Shown: in pieces, positions 29,480-39,938 of the stretch
Layout: each line of letters opens with the position of its first letter
Position numbering within the stretch: position 1 is the first letter of the stretch
NCBI GenBank assembly: GCA_947243795.1
Contig: OX365939.1
Coordinates: forward strand, 124,001-188,000
Source of the DNA: Saccharomyces uvarum
Taxonomy: Eukaryota; Ascomycota; Saccharomycetes; Saccharomycetales; Saccharomycetaceae
DNA length: 64,000 nucleotides
Direction of reading: 5' to 3'
Position numbers and translations under genes: made by a program
Notes under the pieces: generated by a model
Told to the model about the DNA's origin: nothing
The model's database searches: none
Seen by the model: the letters and a program-made list of their open reading frames with translations, nothing else

Positions 29480-32065
29480 CTAGGAAGTACTTACACTTCT
29501 GCTGCCCCTCTGTTCTGATGCGACTCTTCGTATGTCCCTAGGCCTTTGTATAGCGTTTCCCGAATATGAGCCCTCAAAAGTTGGTTGAGAAAGTGGAGAT
29601 AAATGCGCGGTTGCTGAATAAGAAGAAATGTTAGTTCTAGAGGAAGATTGGATTAGTGGCGTGGTGACATGATTAGCTGTCCCCGTTTCAATCTCATCGA
29701 TTCGTTTGGCTTTTCCACCTCTAGTGATTACTACGCAGAATAATAATGAAATGGCCAAGGTAACTCCGATTATCATTCCAACCCCAACTGCGATTCCTGG
29801 CAAATGCAAGTGATATTTCTCATTGTCTAGCCAAGATAAAGATATGGGTTTGTCGATTAGGAATACACAGGAGCTTTTAGAACCAGAGGTGCAACCCTTT
29901 TTGAGTATTCTAACTTCTTTGCTCCAGTCCTCATATACGCTAATAAAATGGTTATTTAGGTGATCCTTCCTACAATTCAACTGTTTGCCTAATTTAGTAT
30001 TAATGACGTCGTTACAGTCTAGCAAATTTTGCGTTTCGTTAGCAGGAATCAAGTGAAGTTCGAGAAATGTCTTCAAGTTTGTCGAGTTCACTGAAATGCC
30101 GCTTAACGGAATAGAAGAACTTGTTGGGACTAGGAGAGAGTATTCTTCGTTCCGGATGATTGAAGAGAGATCATGAAACAAGTTAAAGAACTCGAAAATT
30201 TCTTTCGTTCCGGTAGTTTCTATTAGTTCTCTCAGAGATATTTCCAGATCATCTGGAAAGTCCAATTGGTTTATAGGATGGATGACTCCCTGATTGAAAA
30301 ATATATCGGAATTTTCCTCAATAAAAATACTCTCCTTTATATTACTTACTGATATTTTTGTTAAATTCGAGCACTCTATAACTTCCTCCACATCAATATA
30401 TACGGAGTCCCCGTATAAATTTTGTGCTTCAGTTGAAACATTGTAGTCGTTCGAGTAAATAAGCTCCTCGAATATTAAGTTTCTCATAAGTAAATTTAAG
30501 GCGGTTTTGTTTGACTTCAAATAATCTACAGTCAAATCGTTATTGTCCCATGAGTTCATACAGGGAAGTAGTATTGTGTATCCCTTATGGTTTGGTGGTA
30601 AATCCAATAGACCAAGGTCCCTCAAAAACATAAGTGAAGTAGAACAGTGATCTTGAGGTGGTAAGGATAACACTAGCTCACCTGGCAATTGAAGGTCATC
30701 CTCGATGGAATATATGTACGTATCACCAATTTCATATGGTTTCGTATTTAGAATTTTAAAACGACCATTAATATAATAGCCTTCATTAGATCTTGAAATT
30801 TTTAACTTTTGGCAATGCCCGCCAAGTCTTTTAGCCGAAGAGCAGAATGCAGAGTCATAAATTTGGGTGGACACATCTTCGATTTTAGGCAATAATGAAA
30901 AGTCCTCTTCTAGATCGATTTTATCTTCAGCAAAATGGTACAAAAGCGATGGTTTTGTGTATCCACGATCCTCATTGAAAGAAGCTTGTGGTACGAATAT
31001 GGTGGTTTTCTTTTCGTTTTGGATGAACTTTTCAAGGTCTCTGAAATATAACTCCTTTACAAATTCGGAGCAGTTCAAACCATGTAGATACTTTTCAGCG
31101 TCAAACTTTATATGTTCCCGTAAAAAATCAAGGTCAGAAAACCCATGTACGACACCTAATTCAAAAATCTTGTTTGATATACGTGAATAGTCTGAATGAT
31201 TCACACCTATTGATGTACCGTCAAAATTGCTCTTGATCAGAAGTGTTCGATTGTTTTTGTTTCTCAGAGTCAGCTCGTTGGGCGAGAAACCACCATATAT
31301 ATCATCAATAATGACTTCCTGAAGAAGGGAAGTTCTGTCTGCAGTCCATTTGCCCTGAGAAATTGCATTAGATTTCCTCAGTTTTAAATATTTGTCAGTC
31401 AAATAGTTTATTTCGATTGCATTGAATAATTTCTGAAAATTAACATCTAAAGGTACCAAAAGAGTGGACTTGTTTGTATATGCATCATAGTCTGAAAAAC
31501 TGGTCATAAAATCGTTAAATATCTTCAAGTCTTGGGTTTCTTCGTCTAGTTGAACTAGTAAATCTTTTATAGGAAGTGGGGGAAGCAAGATATTAGCGAT
31601 CCCTTGTACCGAAGCATTCTGGAAATTTGGTTGTAAGTCAGGTTCGACAACGGTGATATCATTAACCCAGCAGCGGTGTTTATATCTTGTCAGCAGCAGT
31701 GGTGCTGTTGTACCTCTCCTTTCTAGATAGGTGCCATTCGTGAGTTCGTTCACTTTCAACACATTATCATGCATAAGGAAACGCTCAATATTAAAACCCT
31801 TTTCAAAATCATGTGTCATCTGGTCCTCTTTTACAAACGCAGAATTAACTGGAGCAAAAAGTGTAAAATTCTGGAGTTCATTCAAGTATTGAATGTGACC
31901 TTTCTTTTGAATAATTCTTAAAAAAGTTGAAAATTCAACATTTTCAGAGAGAATATCTATTACTGTGCTAAATGGAAAATCATTATTGGAGTTTTGTGAA
32001 AGTGCTTGTGTAAGCCCTAGTATCGGCAATAGCCAAAGAATACATGTAAATAGTTGGATATTCAT
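29480..32065 (-). CDS. YLR001C: YLR001C ortholog, vacuolar-type membrane glycoprotein with fasciclin-like domains
   Basis: An 861-residue type I membrane protein of unknown molecular role; in S. cerevisiae the product is reported with vacuoles or mitochondria. I chose the ATG at 32065, because the protein then begins MNIQLFTCILWLLPILG, a clean signal peptide, and has the 861 residues I recall. An upstream in-frame ATG at 32092 would add nine residues. FAS1-like repeats are suggested by VIDILSENVEFSTFLRII with NFTLFAPVNSAF near the N terminus. Related segments follow (TTIFVPQASF, YTILLPCMNSW, YSLLVPTSSSI). Many NxS/T sites are present. A membrane segment (GIAVGVGMIIGVTLAISLLF) lies near 760-780, and a Ser-rich cytosolic tail ends the protein. 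Confidence 0.9.
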   Translation of the reverse strand: MNIQLFTCILWLLPILGLTQALSQNSNNDFPFSTVIDILSENVEFSTFLRIIQKKGHIQYLNELQNFTLFAPVNSAFVKEDQMTHDFEKGFNIERFLMHDNVLKVNELTNGTYLERRGTTAPLLLTRYKHRCWVNDITVVEPDLQPNFQNASVQGIANILLPPLPIKDLLVQLDEETQDLKIFNDFMTSFSDYDAYTNKSTLLVPLDVNFQKLFNAIEINYLTDKYLKLRKSNAISQGKWTADRTSLLQEVIIDDIYGGFSPNELTLRNKNNRTLLIKSNFDGTSIGVNHSDYSRISNKIFELGVVHGFSDLDFLREHIKFDAEKYLHGLNCSEFVKELYFRDLEKFIQNEKKTTIFVPQASFNEDRGYTKPSLLYHFAEDKIDLEEDFSLLPKIEDVSTQIYDSAFCSSAKRLGGHCQKLKISRSNEGYYINGRFKILNTKPYEIGDTYIYSIEDDLQLPGELVLSLPPQDHCSTSLMFLRDLGLLDLPPNHKGYTILLPCMNSWDNNDLTVDYLKSNKTALNLLMRNLIFEELIYSNDYNVSTEAQNLYGDSVYIDVEEVIECSNLTKISVSNIKESIFIEENSDIFFNQGVIHPINQLDFPDDLEISLRELIETTGTKEIFEFFNLFHDLSSIIRNEEYSLLVPTSSSIPLSGISVNSTNLKTFLELHLIPANETQNLLDCNDVINTKLGKQLNCRKDHLNNHFISVYEDWSKEVRILKKGCTSGSKSSCVFLIDKPISLSWLDNEKYHLHLPGIAVGVGMIIGVTLAISLLFCVVITRGGKAKRIDEIETGTANHVTTPLIQSSSRTNISSYSATAHLSPLSQPTFEGSYSGNAIQRPRDIRRVASEQRGSRSVSTS

Positions 32066-32433
32066 TGAATGGGTTGGCTCGGGTTGGCTCATGCAGTCGT
32101 GGATTGCTTAGATAAGAAGCTACTTTGTCAATTTTCAAGGCCCTTAAAATACGTCTGTGCGCTTAATGAAAGTCCGACCGATTAAAAATTCTCCCAACTC
32201 GATTGTCGCAGAAATAATTTCAAGTTGGAGAACAAAAGAGAAGTACACATACTGTATAGCAGCGGTATGATGAAAATAATTTCTGCTCATATATTTCCTT
32301 TCGTATTGATCACTTATTTTTCAAATGAAACTGTATAGTTACTATTTATACAATCCTATTTCACATTACAAAAAAAATTGGTTAATGAAAAAATTACGGA
32401 CTGTTCATATATATTTTAGCATGTAAGAAATAT
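32066..32433. promoter_or_regulatory. YLR001C promoter / NOC3 3' region
   Basis: The 368 bp lie between the YLR001C start and the NOC3 stop, with both genes on the minus strand. The first 30 bp hold the duplicated 10-mer GGGTTGGCTC (32071-32080 and 32081-32090). The rest is AT-rich. I see no gene. Confidence 0.5.
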
Positions 32434-34419
32434 CTATTTAGAGTACTCTTTTGATCTAGTCGATAAAGAGCGCAGTCCCTTTACAACAATAGGACAATAA
32501 TGCTTTTCAAGAAGAGCGTTATCCCATAGTGTTGCTGCATTTGCATTACTCCTTGAAGGATTATTAGCCTCCATTATAAAATGACCGTTGCCTATTCTGT
32601 CCTCAGAGGAGTAAAGACCTGAGATTTCAGGATATCTATTCATTAGTTTATCAACGAATTTAAGAATGGCGATACTTGTTTTTTCTGGAGTATGACCAAT
32701 ACACATGTATAATCTTTTGGTGAATGCTGTAGCCCTTTCCTTAGTACCTGATTTGGAACGGAAGAATATATGGTCTAGCGCCTTTAATAAAAGCTCTGCT
32801 TTGGTAGAAACGTTAACTGATGGTTTCGTTGTTTCGTTATTGAGAGGATCAGCCAACCTTAGGGATTTATAGGAAAGCTCAATATCTGCATCAAGACAAA
32901 TATGAGGTAATAGCGTATAAAGCCCATCCACAAATTTGGACAAATCCATATTAACCTTCATATGTTGGGTGTTTGAAATAAGTGAGAACGCACTAACGAT
33001 ACAAAGCAAGGCCTTACGCACTTCGTCAGAAGAAAGGTTATCGAATTCAGTATCGCTGATCAATTCCTTCATTACTTCGAGGAAGTCCCCTAATAGATCA
33101 AAATTGGCCATATTACCGAATTTTGTTAATCCTTCTAAAACTGACCCAATGAGCGCCTGGGAATTGTTCTTCAGAATATTCAAGTATATAGTGAACACAA
33201 TTTTCAAAATTTCTGATTGATTTTTTTCCCTCTCTTCTGCAGATACAGCTTGTTCAGCGTTACGCATTTCTTCGTCGATTTGCTGCATCTCTTTTCTAGC
33301 TTTTTTTTGCTTTTTGGAAAGATGGACTCTATCTTTTTTCTTTAGTTTAGGGGCTCTAATCTGTTCTTCGGCTTTAGTATTAGGATCGTAGTCATGTAAA
33401 ACATCCAATGATAATAGCATATTTAAGACAGACTCTTCGACGTTAAAGCTTCTTGTTTTTAGTATTTTGCTGAAAATTCTAAGTATTTCGAATGAGATTA
33501 GGCCCTCTTCATCATCATTCAATAAAGTTTCGAATGTCTTGATTACTTGAATGGAGGTTGGGTCTGTTGAAATTCTTGGTTTACAAATTCTACGCAACAG
33601 TAAGGTGAAGATATCTGTCCTAAAATTAAAATGGGACGCGGTCGAGATCAATTCTTTGGCAGCTTGAGTAGCCAATATGCCTAATGAAACCTTAATAGGA
33701 GCACCGTTACTGGGGGTTTTGGAAAGGTTCTTCAATGTTTCAATGTAATTTTTATAGTTGTAAACCAAGGCGTGCTCAAAATTTCTAAGCTTAGAAACTT
33801 CCTTAGAGACTTTTTCTTTTTTTTCGGTTTCACTTAGTGGCCTAATTCTATAACCTGGTATGATGCTCTTGAACACAGGCACTAGAGCCAACATAGAAAA
33901 CTTACAGGTATTAGGATTTTTAGATTCTGCCATTTTACAAAGACGTCCTAATGCAGTTGTATTTTCTTCAGGCTCCTCCATAATTCTAGTAACTAAATCC
34001 GCAATATCTTCTTTCAGCTTTATAATTTTTTCTTCTGTATCAGGTTCTTCTTCCTTTGTCTCTTCTTCTTCTTCATCAGCTGATTTATTGTCTTCTGAAT
34101 CATCGCTAAATTCATCTACCTCTTCGTTTTTCCTAGTCTTTTCTTGAGCTTTATGTAGTGTTCTTTCAACTTTACCGTTAACTTTGATAGGTAACCCTTC
34201 CACAAGGTCGGATGTATCAGAGCGATTCTTTCTGGGAATCATTTCGTACCCCTGTTCTTCTTCATCCCAGGATGCGCCATTCATGTTATTTATGTTATTT
34301 TCATCCATATTATCTGGCACATTTTGGAAACCACTACCTTCTAGCAAAGAATCTTCCTGCTTTCTTTTCTTTGCAGTTCTTTCCTGGATACGAAATTGGG
34401 ATCTGTTTCTCTTAGCCAT
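32434..34419 (-). CDS. NOC3: NOC3, pre-60S export and replication-initiation factor
   Basis: A 661-residue nucleolar protein (663 in S. cerevisiae). Noc3 pairs with Noc2 for intranuclear transport of pre-60S particles and also supports pre-replicative complex loading. The N terminus is basic (MAKRNRSQFRIQERTAKKRK). A strongly acidic block, EFSDDSEDNKSADEEEEETKEEE, covers roughly residues 103-125. The conserved NOC3p region (about 130-220) and the CBF/Mak21-type helical region follow, with a lysine-rich coiled stretch near 370-400 (KLKKKDRVHLSKKQKKARKE). RRPE and PAC motifs lie about 100 bp upstream. Confidence 0.95.
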   Translation of the reverse strand: MAKRNRSQFRIQERTAKKRKQEDSLLEGSGFQNVPDNMDENNINNMNGASWDEEEQGYEMIPRKNRSDTSDLVEGLPIKVNGKVERTLHKAQEKTRKNEEVDEFSDDSEDNKSADEEEEETKEEEPDTEEKIIKLKEDIADLVTRIMEEPEENTTALGRLCKMAESKNPNTCKFSMLALVPVFKSIIPGYRIRPLSETEKKEKVSKEVSKLRNFEHALVYNYKNYIETLKNLSKTPSNGAPIKVSLGILATQAAKELISTASHFNFRTDIFTLLLRRICKPRISTDPTSIQVIKTFETLLNDDEEGLISFEILRIFSKILKTRSFNVEESVLNMLLSLDVLHDYDPNTKAEEQIRAPKLKKKDRVHLSKKQKKARKEMQQIDEEMRNAEQAVSAEEREKNQSEILKIVFTIYLNILKNNSQALIGSVLEGLTKFGNMANFDLLGDFLEVMKELISDTEFDNLSSDEVRKALLCIVSAFSLISNTQHMKVNMDLSKFVDGLYTLLPHICLDADIELSYKSLRLADPLNNETTKPSVNVSTKAELLLKALDHIFFRSKSGTKERATAFTKRLYMCIGHTPEKTSIAILKFVDKLMNRYPEISGLYSSEDRIGNGHFIMEANNPSRSNANAATLWDNALLEKHYCPIVVKGLRSLSTRSKEYSK

Positions 34420-35078
34420 TGTCCTAGTAATATCTGTGAGTTTTTATATCCTTGGATTGTGCTTCCATGATTAAATACATAGAATTATCAAGTAAATACT
34501 ATATGTGGCAGTTGAATTTGAGATGAGATAAAATTTTTCAGTGTTCGGGCATCGCAGAAAAGAAAAAAAAAATAGAGAATAAAGAGTAAGAATGATATTT
34601 GTACTATGAGGCATTGTGAGTGAACTATTTAGAGAAAATAGTATATTCTAACTTACCACAGGGAGGATGGGGTGATATTTGGTTTTATATATAACCAAGA
34701 AAAAGCAAGCATTATATATAAAGAGGGCTTTATAGTAGGTGATTTCAAGAGTTAGTAACGTTTGCAATTCAACGTAAGAACTTCCGAAAGCTGAAAGCGC
34801 CGCATCATAGAATCGAAGCAATGCTGAAGCATTTCTTTTGACAGTCGTTGCTTTCGGAGTAGTATTTTTTTTTTTTTTGTAAAACTTCCATTTCGATTTT
34901 ACTTTTTGGAAGTACTTTTGATGATTCCAAGAAAACAAAGACATATATATTGATACCCGCCTTCTTGCTTTGAAGTAAATATACTGAAAAGACAAAGTAA
35001 TGAAACAACTAAATTAAAACAGGTATTTATAAATGTAAAATTTTTATGTAGAATCTCGCTGAAAAGATATGCTTATCA
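34420..35078. promoter_or_regulatory. NOC3 promoter / CMS1 3' region
   Basis: The 659 bp include the NOC3 promoter motifs. Further out is a 98-codon minus-strand ATG frame at 34648-34944. It contains a T14/A14 run (34865-34878) and has no product I recognise, so I do not call it a gene. Confidence 0.5.
34519..34540 (-). promoter_or_regulatory. RRPE and PAC-like motifs upstream of NOC3
   Basis: On the minus strand, TGAAAAATTTT (complement of 34530-34540) is an RRPE. The adjacent TGAGATGAGAT on the plus strand (34519-34529) contains the PAC core GATGAG in the opposite orientation. They lie 100-121 bp upstream of the NOC3 ATG. Confidence 0.75.
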
Positions 35079-35927
35079 CTAATATAGTAGTATTTTCACG
35101 GAACTTTTTTTATTTAAAAAGGTTTTCAAAACTTGACAGAGAACGACTGCATTCTCAAATGATAATATAGTATTATCCTTTGGATCTAAATAACTTGCGT
35201 CAAGAATGATGTCCAATTTCTCTTTACCTTGGAATAGTAACTCTGTTTCCTCTATAATTTTTTGCATTCTTGTTGGCGTGGCAATGAAATAAAAAGAACC
35301 GTTACTATTCTTGGACTTTTTCGAGCTATCACCAAGTAGACGTTCCACAGTGGTTATATCGTCTTTTAGTTTGCTTTTGGAAAATAATTTAACACAGTTC
35401 TTACCACCGTTCAAACTACGATAAACATCAGCTACTCTAATATTGGACATTGAAAAGACAATCTTTTTTGGTGCCACAGAAAACTTTTGCATAAATGCTG
35501 AGAAATCAGTCAATTTACGTTCGATGTCAAATTTTTCTGTCGAGAGAAAATCTTTTTTTTTGAAGTACAGTTCCTCTAATTCCAAGGCACTCAAGTCGGG
35601 GTTCTTTTCACGTATTAATGCTGTTAAGTACTCAATGATTTTTTCAGGTGAACTTGTAGGAATCGATTTTCGTTGCGAAACAATATATTGACTTTCCTCC
35701 TTCTTTTTCTCGATGAACTTTGATTTTTTCTGTAGCTTTTTCTGTCTTTTGGACATTGGTCTTTCAGATTCACTTTCTGAAGTCACCTTCACTTCTTTCT
35801 CATCCTCATGATCATCTTGTATAGGTCTCTTTTGTAATCCATTGTTACCATTAGCTTCGATGCCTACTTCCTGTTCAGAATCAAAATCATATGCAAGACC
35901 GTCATCTAAGTCATCTGGGTTGGACAT
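35079..35927 (-). CDS. CMS1: CMS1, SSU processome-associated protein
   Basis: A 282-residue protein beginning MSNPDDLDDGLAYDFD; I recall about 291 in S. cerevisiae. Cms1 is a nucleolar subunit of the 90S pre-ribosome, found as a high-copy suppressor of an mcm10 mutation. The CDS starts at the ATG at 35927; the codon two upstream is GTG. Residues 1-70 are acidic then lysine-rich (SKRQKKLQKKSKFIEKKKEE). The C-terminal half resembles a helicase-like fold without ATPase motifs (KKIVFSMSNIRVADVYRSL, FIATPTRMQKIIEE, DIILDASYLDPKDN). An RRPE-like AAAATTTTCAT lies upstream near 36012-36022. Tandem with THI73, which is also on the minus strand. Confidence 0.94.
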   Translation of the reverse strand: MSNPDDLDDGLAYDFDSEQEVGIEANGNNGLQKRPIQDDHEDEKEVKVTSESESERPMSKRQKKLQKKSKFIEKKKEESQYIVSQRKSIPTSSPEKIIEYLTALIREKNPDLSALELEELYFKKKDFLSTEKFDIERKLTDFSAFMQKFSVAPKKIVFSMSNIRVADVYRSLNGGKNCVKLFSKSKLKDDITTVERLLGDSSKKSKNSNGSFYFIATPTRMQKIIEETELLFQGKEKLDIILDASYLDPKDNTILSFENAVVLCQVLKTFLNKKSSVKILLY

Positions 35928-36125
35928 CTTCACTTCGATTTGGCTATGACTTCAAGGCAAGCGGTAGTTAGAAACCAATTTTGATTATTAATTCTCCTTC
36001 AATGGTAATCTCAAAATTTTCATTTTTTAGTAAATACTAAAGTATAATTAATGTTTGGGTGTCTTTGTATATTATATATATTAGAGAGCAAATAGATTGT
36101 TTAGTATATATTTCGCTATTGGTAA

Positions 36126-37688
36126 TTAATAAATGTACCTGAAGTTTCTGTTTTCCATATCAGTCATGTCCAAAAACTGGTACCTCTTTTTTTCTTGGCC
36201 TTCTTGTTCCTTGTCACGTTTTTCGTTCTCCTTCTTGCAAATGTAACCAATGTATAATTGTAAGGGAACACAAACACATTGAGTGACCAATAAGGCAATC
36301 TTTGCTGGGATGTAACGTGGAGCAGAATATGCTCTAAACATCTGTGGAGCGACGATACAGGAAACGTTGTATACAATCATGGTGATAGCATTTCTAAACA
36401 CCCTCTTTGTATAGCCGGAGGTATTGCATGAATTCCAGATGTAAATATTGGTGATGACACATGAACCACTGTAAAGCAAGTACAGCGAAAACAAGTTACC
36501 GATTTTATGAGACAATGGTAAACTGATAAGAACAATACAACCTATGATGGCCGGAATGTACATAGAAGTGGTTATGAGAGTGATGTGGCCCCAGCGGGAC
36601 AACATTTGGGTTGTGATAAGAATGATCATAGCCGTAATAGCACCGATGGGCAATTGCAGTAATGCTGTTTCATATTTATCGAACCCAAAAGTACCAGTGA
36701 TAGTCACTGAGAAAGTACCGATAGCACCTGTAGAAATTTGAGAGCACGCGGTTACTAATAACATTGGCCAGGTGAACTTATCGTGAAGGAATAATTCTTT
36801 GACCTGTTGCTTTTTGAATTTCTTTGTTTCCAAACCTGTTTGATTAGCTCTGATATGTTCCACCACTTGTATTTTTTCTTCTTGGCTCAAGAACCAAGCA
36901 TTGGTGACGTTATCAGGTAAATATACGAACGTCAGAATACCAAATGCAACGGTGACCAAACCAACGACCAAAAACATAATTTGCCAGGAAGTGAAAGAAG
37001 TACCATGGTAATGTAAAAAGCCGAAAGAAATCAAACCACCCACAATGTAACCAGTACCAGCCTGTGTAGCCCAGAATCCGATTCTTGCACTCTGCTCAGA
37101 TTTAGTATAGTACATACCACTAATAGCGATACAACCAACAGCACTTGAGGATTCAAAGAGACCTAGAAGAGTACGGACGATCATCAATGAGGCATACGAT
37201 TTACAAGCACAATGACAGGCTAGCACGATCCCCCAGATGGTAATAAACGTACCCAGGATTTTAGAGATAGGATATCTCTGGATCAAGTACGTTACCACAG
37301 GTTCCATGAAAATATAGGCCGCAGAAAAGATTGTACCCAAATTGGAAAATTCGTTACCTTTCAAATGGTCCTTGATTCCCATAGATGCGGCGTAGTTCAA
37401 CAGAGCCTTATCCAAGAACATCAAAAGGTAGGTGCAGCATAAAAAGGGCAAAATGTAACGATCCACCTTCCTCAGCACTTCCGGTTTCAGTTCATGAGAA
37501 CCGTAAAAGTTGGCGTCTTCGCCCGCCACGGTATCATCCTCGACTACTGCGGAGCCTTCATCGAGACCGTTCTGCTTCAAAAATCTTAGCGCAACATCTG
37601 CGTCTTCCACGTTGACATTTGAAGTAGTCACAGAGCAGCTGTCGCTGCTAGCGACCTTTTTCTCAATATCGACGGAACGTTTTGACAT
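36126..37688 (-). CDS. THI73: THI73, MFS transporter of the Dal5/allantoate permease family
   Basis: A 520-residue major facilitator transporter (523 in S. cerevisiae) whose expression responds to thiamine in S. cerevisiae; the substrate is a carboxylic acid or not firmly known. A cytosolic N terminus of about 75 residues precedes 12 hydrophobic segments. The first is YILPFLCCTYLLMFLDKALL, with the DKxxLNYA motif typical of the anion:cation symporter family. Later ones include FLVVGLVTVAFGILTFVYLP and MLLVTACSQISTGAIGTFSV. The central loop contains the charged stretch EEKIQVVEHIRANQTGLETKK (about 20 residues). The tail is charged (KKENEKRDKEQEG). Divergent from SSL1. Confidence 0.94.
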   Translation of the reverse strand: MSKRSVDIEKKVASSDSCSVTTSNVNVEDADVALRFLKQNGLDEGSAVVEDDTVAGEDANFYGSHELKPEVLRKVDRYILPFLCCTYLLMFLDKALLNYAASMGIKDHLKGNEFSNLGTIFSAAYIFMEPVVTYLIQRYPISKILGTFITIWGIVLACHCACKSYASLMIVRTLLGLFESSSAVGCIAISGMYYTKSEQSARIGFWATQAGTGYIVGGLISFGFLHYHGTSFTSWQIMFLVVGLVTVAFGILTFVYLPDNVTNAWFLSQEEKIQVVEHIRANQTGLETKKFKKQQVKELFLHDKFTWPMLLVTACSQISTGAIGTFSVTITGTFGFDKYETALLQLPIGAITAMIILITTQMLSRWGHITLITTSMYIPAIIGCIVLISLPLSHKIGNLFSLYLLYSGSCVITNIYIWNSCNTSGYTKRVFRNAITMIVYNVSCIVAPQMFRAYSAPRYIPAKIALLVTQCVCVPLQLYIGYICKKENEKRDKEQEGQEKKRYQFLDMTDMENRNFRYIY

Positions 37689-38220
37689 GTTTCGTTCTTA
37701 CTAGTTTACTAACGCTTTTCTTAACGCTTTTGCTACTCTTTGCCCACGCAAAATCCACTTCCTCGATCTGCCTTATATACATGCACCCCATCAGGGTGCT
37801 CATCGAGATGCTCATCACCGCTTGCTAAGGCTGTCACCACATTTTTCGGCCGGAGCAGTGACCATTCCTTTGGAGGAAACTCAAAGAGGCCATATTAACT
37901 GAAGAGGATCGATCAGATATGCAAAAAAGCACATTGCTGGACGCTGCTTGGGTCAACCGCACACCACCTGATAATGACTATTGATCATCAGGAAGATTGC
38001 CAAACCGATCAGTGCGCCCGTCTTCTGCGCATCTACTAAGACATGACTTACTGGAAGTCCTCTAGGTGTTTCGCACAGGGTCTGGGTGGCGCGTTTCTTG
38101 GCTATTGTGTAGTTTTTCAAAATACGTAGAAGGTCATGGTCTTATCTTATATAGGTCTAGGTTGTTGCGTACGGAGCAAGTGGGTAGTTGATTGCGTGTG
38201 TAAAAGGATCGTGTGGTAGA
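37689..38220. promoter_or_regulatory. Divergent promoter region THI73/SSL1
   Basis: The 532 bp separate the two starts. A short direct repeat, TGCTCATC, occurs at 37797-37804 and 37809-37816. CGGCCGGAG stands at 37848-37856. I cannot assign either to a known regulator. Confidence 0.45.
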
Positions 38221-39615
38221 ATGGCTCCTGTAGTAGTTTCGGAATCCGAAGAAGATGAGGACAAGGTCGCGGTCTCAAGAAGAAGTAAGAGACAAGTTAA
38301 TTTCGATGGTGGGGGCAGTGAACGTTTAGGCCAGCAACAACAGCAACAGCAGCAGCAACGTTCTACTCACAGGGATAGAGACAGGCATGCACAGCGGAAA
38401 AAGAAGAAGAGACTCTCGAATAGGAATCTGCAGGGTGCCAGCGGAGGGTACGCCTGGGAAGACGAAATCAAGAGAAGTTGGGATCTCGTGAAAGTGGACG
38501 ATGAAGGAGATATGGCCTCTCTTGTGGCCAGTATTGTAGAGGCCAGAAAGAAGCGTACCGCAAAGAAAAATATCACGCCGTACCAGAGGGGCATCATCAG
38601 AAGTCTGATATTAACCTTGGATTGTAGTGAGGCGATGCTGGAAAAAGACTTGAGACCAAGCAGACATGCAATGATTATTCAGTATGCTATCGATTTTGTT
38701 CACGAGTTTTTCGATCAAAACCCAATCTCTCAAGTGGGTATCATAATAATGAGAAACGGGCTGGCACATCTAGTCAGCCAAGTGAGCGGGAATCCGCAAG
38801 GTCACATCGATGCCCTAAAAGCCATCAGGAAGCAAGAACCAAAGGGAAATCCGTCCTTGCAAAATGCGTTGGAAATGGCAAGAGGTTTGTTACTGCCTGT
38901 TCCCGCCCACTGCACAAGAGAAGTGCTGATTGTGTTTGGTAGTCTTTCCACCACCGATCCTGGTGATATTCATCAAACTATCGATTCGTTGGTAGATGAG
39001 AAAATCAGAGTGAAAGTTCTGGGGTTATCGGCTCAAGTGGCAATTTGTAAAGAGTTATGCAAGGCAACAAACTACGGTGACGAATCTTTCTACAAGATTT
39101 TACTCGACGAGACCCATTTGAAGGAGCTATTCAATGAAGCTATTACTCCATTACCTGTTAACAAGATAAATAAAGGTTTTACACTGGTGAAGATGGGGTT
39201 CCCGACACGAATATTCGAAGATACTCCAACTTTCTGCTCATGCCATTCCAAACTTGTTTATGGTGGTTATTTCTGTCCAAATTGTCATAGTAAAGTCTGT
39301 TCATTACCTACAGTGTGTCCATGCTGTGATTTGATGTTGATCCTCTCTACCCATTTAGCCAGATCATACCATCATTTAATGCCATTGAAAACGTTTACAG
39401 AAGTACCCACAACAGAAACGTTTCGATCAGAAGACTGTTTCAGTTGTCAATCTAGGTTCCCTATATTGAAAAATCACAAAACCGGTAATTTATTAACAAG
39501 TTCTCGTTACCGCTGCGAAGATTGCAGACAGGAATTCTGTGTCGATTGCGATGTATTTATTCATGAAATTCTTCACAATTGTCCCGGTTGTGAATCTAAA
39601 CCTGTAATAACATAA
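38221..39615 (+). CDS. SSL1: SSL1, TFIIH core subunit (p44 homolog)
   Basis: A 464-residue TFIIH subunit (461 in S. cerevisiae) that binds and stimulates the Rad3 helicase in transcription and nucleotide excision repair. I chose the ATG at 38221 (MAPVVVSESEEDED), which matches the known start; the upstream extension has only a TTG. The N terminus contains a poly-Q run near residue 40. The von Willebrand A/Ssl1-like domain runs about 125-310 (LILTLDCSEAMLEKDLRP). Zinc-binding regions follow: CSCHSKLVYGGYFCPNC and CPCC, then a C-terminal C4C4 RING-like module with CFSCQSRFP, CEDCRQEFCVDCD and CPGC. Confidence 0.97.
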   Translation: MAPVVVSESEEDEDKVAVSRRSKRQVNFDGGGSERLGQQQQQQQQQRSTHRDRDRHAQRKKKKRLSNRNLQGASGGYAWEDEIKRSWDLVKVDDEGDMASLVASIVEARKKRTAKKNITPYQRGIIRSLILTLDCSEAMLEKDLRPSRHAMIIQYAIDFVHEFFDQNPISQVGIIIMRNGLAHLVSQVSGNPQGHIDALKAIRKQEPKGNPSLQNALEMARGLLLPVPAHCTREVLIVFGSLSTTDPGDIHQTIDSLVDEKIRVKVLGLSAQVAICKELCKATNYGDESFYKILLDETHLKELFNEAITPLPVNKINKGFTLVKMGFPTRIFEDTPTFCSCHSKLVYGGYFCPNCHSKVCSLPTVCPCCDLMLILSTHLARSYHHLMPLKTFTEVPTTETFRSEDCFSCQSRFPILKNHKTGNLLTSSRYRCEDCRQEFCVDCDVFIHEILHNCPGCESKPVIT

Positions 39616-39938
39616 TTAGTTATATGCATAGTGTAATCAGTCATTCATCATAAAACTGAATGCGAATGGTAAAGGACCAAAAACTATAGTTAAATAAGAT
39701 CTACATGTTTCTATAAATAATTCCCCTCATCCCCCTTTTGTTCTTTGCAACGAAATGCCCTCTATTTTCGTGGCACCTACTAGCTTTCTTGTATATTTCT
39801 TACCCTTTTTTCAAATTTGCTAGTTTCTTTTCCAATAATAAAAAAAAAATTTCTACAATAATATTAATAATAATAATTTCAGATAAATATCGTTACAGTC
39901 TATCGTACCGTTCCTTCGCTTTGCATTCAAACCTACGT
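39616..39938. other. Convergent 3' region SSL1/SSK1
   Basis: The 323 bp between facing stops contain an A9-A10 tract near 39840-39850 followed by ATAATATTAATAATAATAAT. No gene is visible. Confidence 0.55.

Noticed and set aside
32066-32092. Nine-codon N-terminal extension of YLR001C
   Set aside because: It would place polar residues before a clean signal peptide and make the protein longer than the known length; the ATG at 32065 is preferred, though not proven.
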